Shown: piece by piece, positions 5,804-7,203 of the stretch
Layout: each line of letters opens with the position of its first letter
Numbering within the stretch: the first letter of the stretch is position 1
Assembly (NCBI GenBank): GCA_025936205.1
Contig: JAICTU010000464.1
Coordinates: forward strand, 1-7,203
Length of the DNA stretch: 7,203 bases
Direction of reading: 5' to 3'
Source: Polyangiaceae bacterium
GTDB lineage: Bacteria; Myxococcota; Polyangia; Polyangiales; Polyangiaceae
The notes under the pieces: model-generated
Database searches by the model: none
What the model was told of the DNA's origin: nothing
What the model saw: the letters and a program-made list of their open reading frames with translations, nothing else
Position numbers and translations under genes: made by a program

Positions 5804-7203
5804 ATGATGCAGACGAGCGGCGGGGAGACACGACGGAAGCGGCGAGTGCCGTGCGCCTGGCGCGCGGTGCTCGTGCTCGCGGTCTGGGGTTGCACGGACC
5901 GAGCGAATCCCGGCGTCATGCTCAAACCAGCCAAGGGGCAGCAGCGCCCGATCGCGGTGCCACCGTCCAGCACGCCGCCTCCCGCGAGCGCTCCCGCGCC
6001 GGCGCGGCCCCCAGGATCGACACCGGGGGCCGACGTCGAGCTCGCGCCCGATGCTCCCCGCTACTACGTCGATGCGGTGGGGAGCGATGCCGCGCCCGGA
6101 TCGGCCGCTGCCCCCTTCGCCAGCGTGCAACACGCGCTCGAGGTCGTGACCAGCGGCGAGATCGTGGTGCGGGCGGGCATCTACCGCGAGCACCTCGTGA
6201 TCCCACCCGCGTCGCGCGGCCCCGATCGTGCGCTCGCGCTCACGGGCGAGCCGGGCGCGCTGCTCACCAGCGTCGGCGCCCCGCCGGGGCAGCATGCGGA
6301 CCTGATCTACCTCGAAAGCGTCGACCACGTGCGCATCTCGGGCTTCACGCTGATCGGCAGCGCGCCCGTGGACGACGCCTCCGGCATCCGCATCTTCGGC
6401 AGCGGCAGCAACCTGGCGATCTCGAACAACGAGATCTCCGGCCTGCGCGGCCAGTCGGCGATGGGCATCACCGTCTACGGCAGCGATGGCGCCGGCATCA
6501 CCGACCTCTCGATCGAAGACAACTTCATCCACGACTGCGAGCCGGCACCGAGCGAGGCGCTGGTCGTGAACGGCAACGTGCAGCGCTTCCGCATCGCGCG
6601 CAACCGCGTGAGCGACGTCAACAACATCGGCATCGACGTGATCGCGGGCGAGCGCTGGCTCAGCACGGCGCTGCCCGGCCAGGGTCAGCTGATCGGCAAC
6701 CAGGTCACGCGGGCCAACTCCAGTTACGACGGCTCCGCCGCGGCCATTTACGTCGATGGTGCCTCCGACATCACCGTGGAAAAGAACCGCGTCAGCGAGT
6801 CCGATTTCGGTATCGAGATCGGCGCCGAAAACCCCCAGGTTCGCTCCGAGCGCGTGATCGTGCGCGACAACCTGGTCTACGCGAACTATCGGGGCGGCAT
6901 CATCTTCGGTGGCTACGATCAGAAGCGCGGCCGCGTCGCTGGCGCCGAACTCCTGCACAACAGCCTGTACGCCAACTCCCGCCCCGGCGAGGTCACGCCA
7001 CAGGGCTTCGCAGGGGAGCGCAACGGCGAGTTCATCGTGCAATATGCTGACGATTGCCGCGCGGAGAACAACATCTTCCGCGCGTCGCCCGGCGCCGAGG
7101 AGGGTGACGACATCGTCGCCTTCTGGGGGGAGGCGAGTGTCACGCTCGACCACAACCTCTATTTCCCCCCGCGGCTCGCGGGCGCCGAGCGCGATCAGCA
7201 GCC
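5804..7203 (+). CDS. Right-handed parallel beta-helix protein, probable lipoprotein (3' end outside window)
   Basis: The frame runs open from ATG 5804 to the window edge (466 complete codons, no stop), so the C-terminus is missing. A very basic start (RRKRR, residues 10-14) and a hydrophobic stretch end in VWGC at Cys30. This resembles a lipoprotein signal, although Trp before the Gly is atypical. Residues about 48-75 form a Pro/Ala/Ser linker. The fold begins at YYVDAVGSD (87-95) with APFASVQHAL and VRAGIYREHL, a pattern common in DUF1565/pectate-lyase-like beta-helices. Repeating coils follow of the type ISNNEISG, IEDNFIHD, IARNRVSD, IGNQVTR, VEKNRVSES, VRDNLVYAN and LHNSLYAN, each roughly 20-35 residues apart with stacked Asn. 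This fold is found in polysaccharide lyases, C5-epimerases such as AlgG, NosD-type proteins and adhesins. No signature I can see decides among them. The position after a polysaccharide deacetylase suggests work on the exported polymer or its anchoring at the envelope (inference). Confidence 0.78.
   Translation, partial: MMQTSGGETRRKRRVPCAWRAVLVLAVWGCTDRANPGVMLKPAKGQQRPIAVPPSSTPPPASAPAPARPPGSTPGADVELAPDAPRYYVDAVGSDAAPGSAAAPFASVQHALEVVTSGEIVVRAGIYREHLVIPPASRGPDRALALTGEPGALLTSVGAPPGQHADLIYLESVDHVRISGFTLIGSAPVDDASGIRIFGSGSNLAISNNEISGLRGQSAMGITVYGSDGAGITDLSIEDNFIHDCEPAPSEALVVNGNVQRFRIARNRVSDVNNIGIDVIAGERWLSTALPGQGQLIGNQVTRANSSYDGSAAAIYVDGASDITVEKNRVSESDFGIEIGAENPQVRSERVIVRDNLVYANYRGGIIFGGYDQKRGRVAGAELLHNSLYANSRPGEVTPQGFAGERNGEFIVQYADDCRAENNIFRASPGAEEGDDIVAFWGEASVTLDHNLYFPPRLAGAERDQQ

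Noticed and set aside
5851..7050. 399-codon plus-strand frame overlapping the beta-helix gene
   Set aside because: It is extremely Arg-rich with no ribosome binding site, whereas the frame starting at 5804 has GGAGG and a coherent fold.
5720..7153. 477-codon open frame on the minus strand opposite the beta-helix gene
   Set aside because: Its translation, rich in D, V, A and H, is the typical mirror of a GC-biased sense gene. The sense frame has a ribosome binding site, signal sequence and repeated beta-helix coils.

Overview
The window is about 7.2 kb of very GC-rich DNA, and every gene I can support reads left to right in one compact cluster. Codon third positions are strongly G/C biased. 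Long open frames on the opposite strand are by-products of that bias. The composition, the N-terminal signals typical of a two-membrane cell, and an outer-membrane beta-barrel protein indicate a high-GC Gram-negative bacterium. A myxobacterium-like organism (Myxococcota) is my best guess, but the sequence alone does not fix the taxon.

Layout: (1) bases 2-793, the 3' end of a PelA-like gene (exopolysaccharide hydrolase/deacetylase), cut by the window edge. (2) 790-3753, a PelB-like gene: membrane anchor, long TPR scaffold and C-terminal beta-barrel. Its ATG overlaps the pelA stop (ATGA). (3) 3784-5781, a secreted protein resembling the Agd3-type polysaccharide deacetylases (CE18/CBM87), best known from fungal galactosaminogalactan synthesis. 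(4) 5804 to the window end, a probable lipoprotein with a proline-rich linker and a right-handed parallel beta-helix (DUF1565/NosD/pectate-lyase-like), cut at its 3' end. The gaps between genes are -4, 30 and 22 bases, and I see no terminator or promoter in them, so the genes are probably one transcript.

Working model (inference): a Pel-like cationic exopolysaccharide is made by proteins encoded outside the window, modified in the periplasm by PelA, guided by the PelB TPR scaffold and exported through the PelB barrel. The CE18-type enzyme would be a second deacetylase acting on the same or a related N-acetylgalactosamine-containing polymer. The beta-helix protein could bind, cleave or epimerise the polymer at the envelope. 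The most notable point is the combination of bacterial Pel export parts with an Agd3-like deacetylase and a beta-helix protein in one operon. In the canonical Pseudomonas pelABCDEFG order, pelC follows pelB, and neither of these two extra genes is present.
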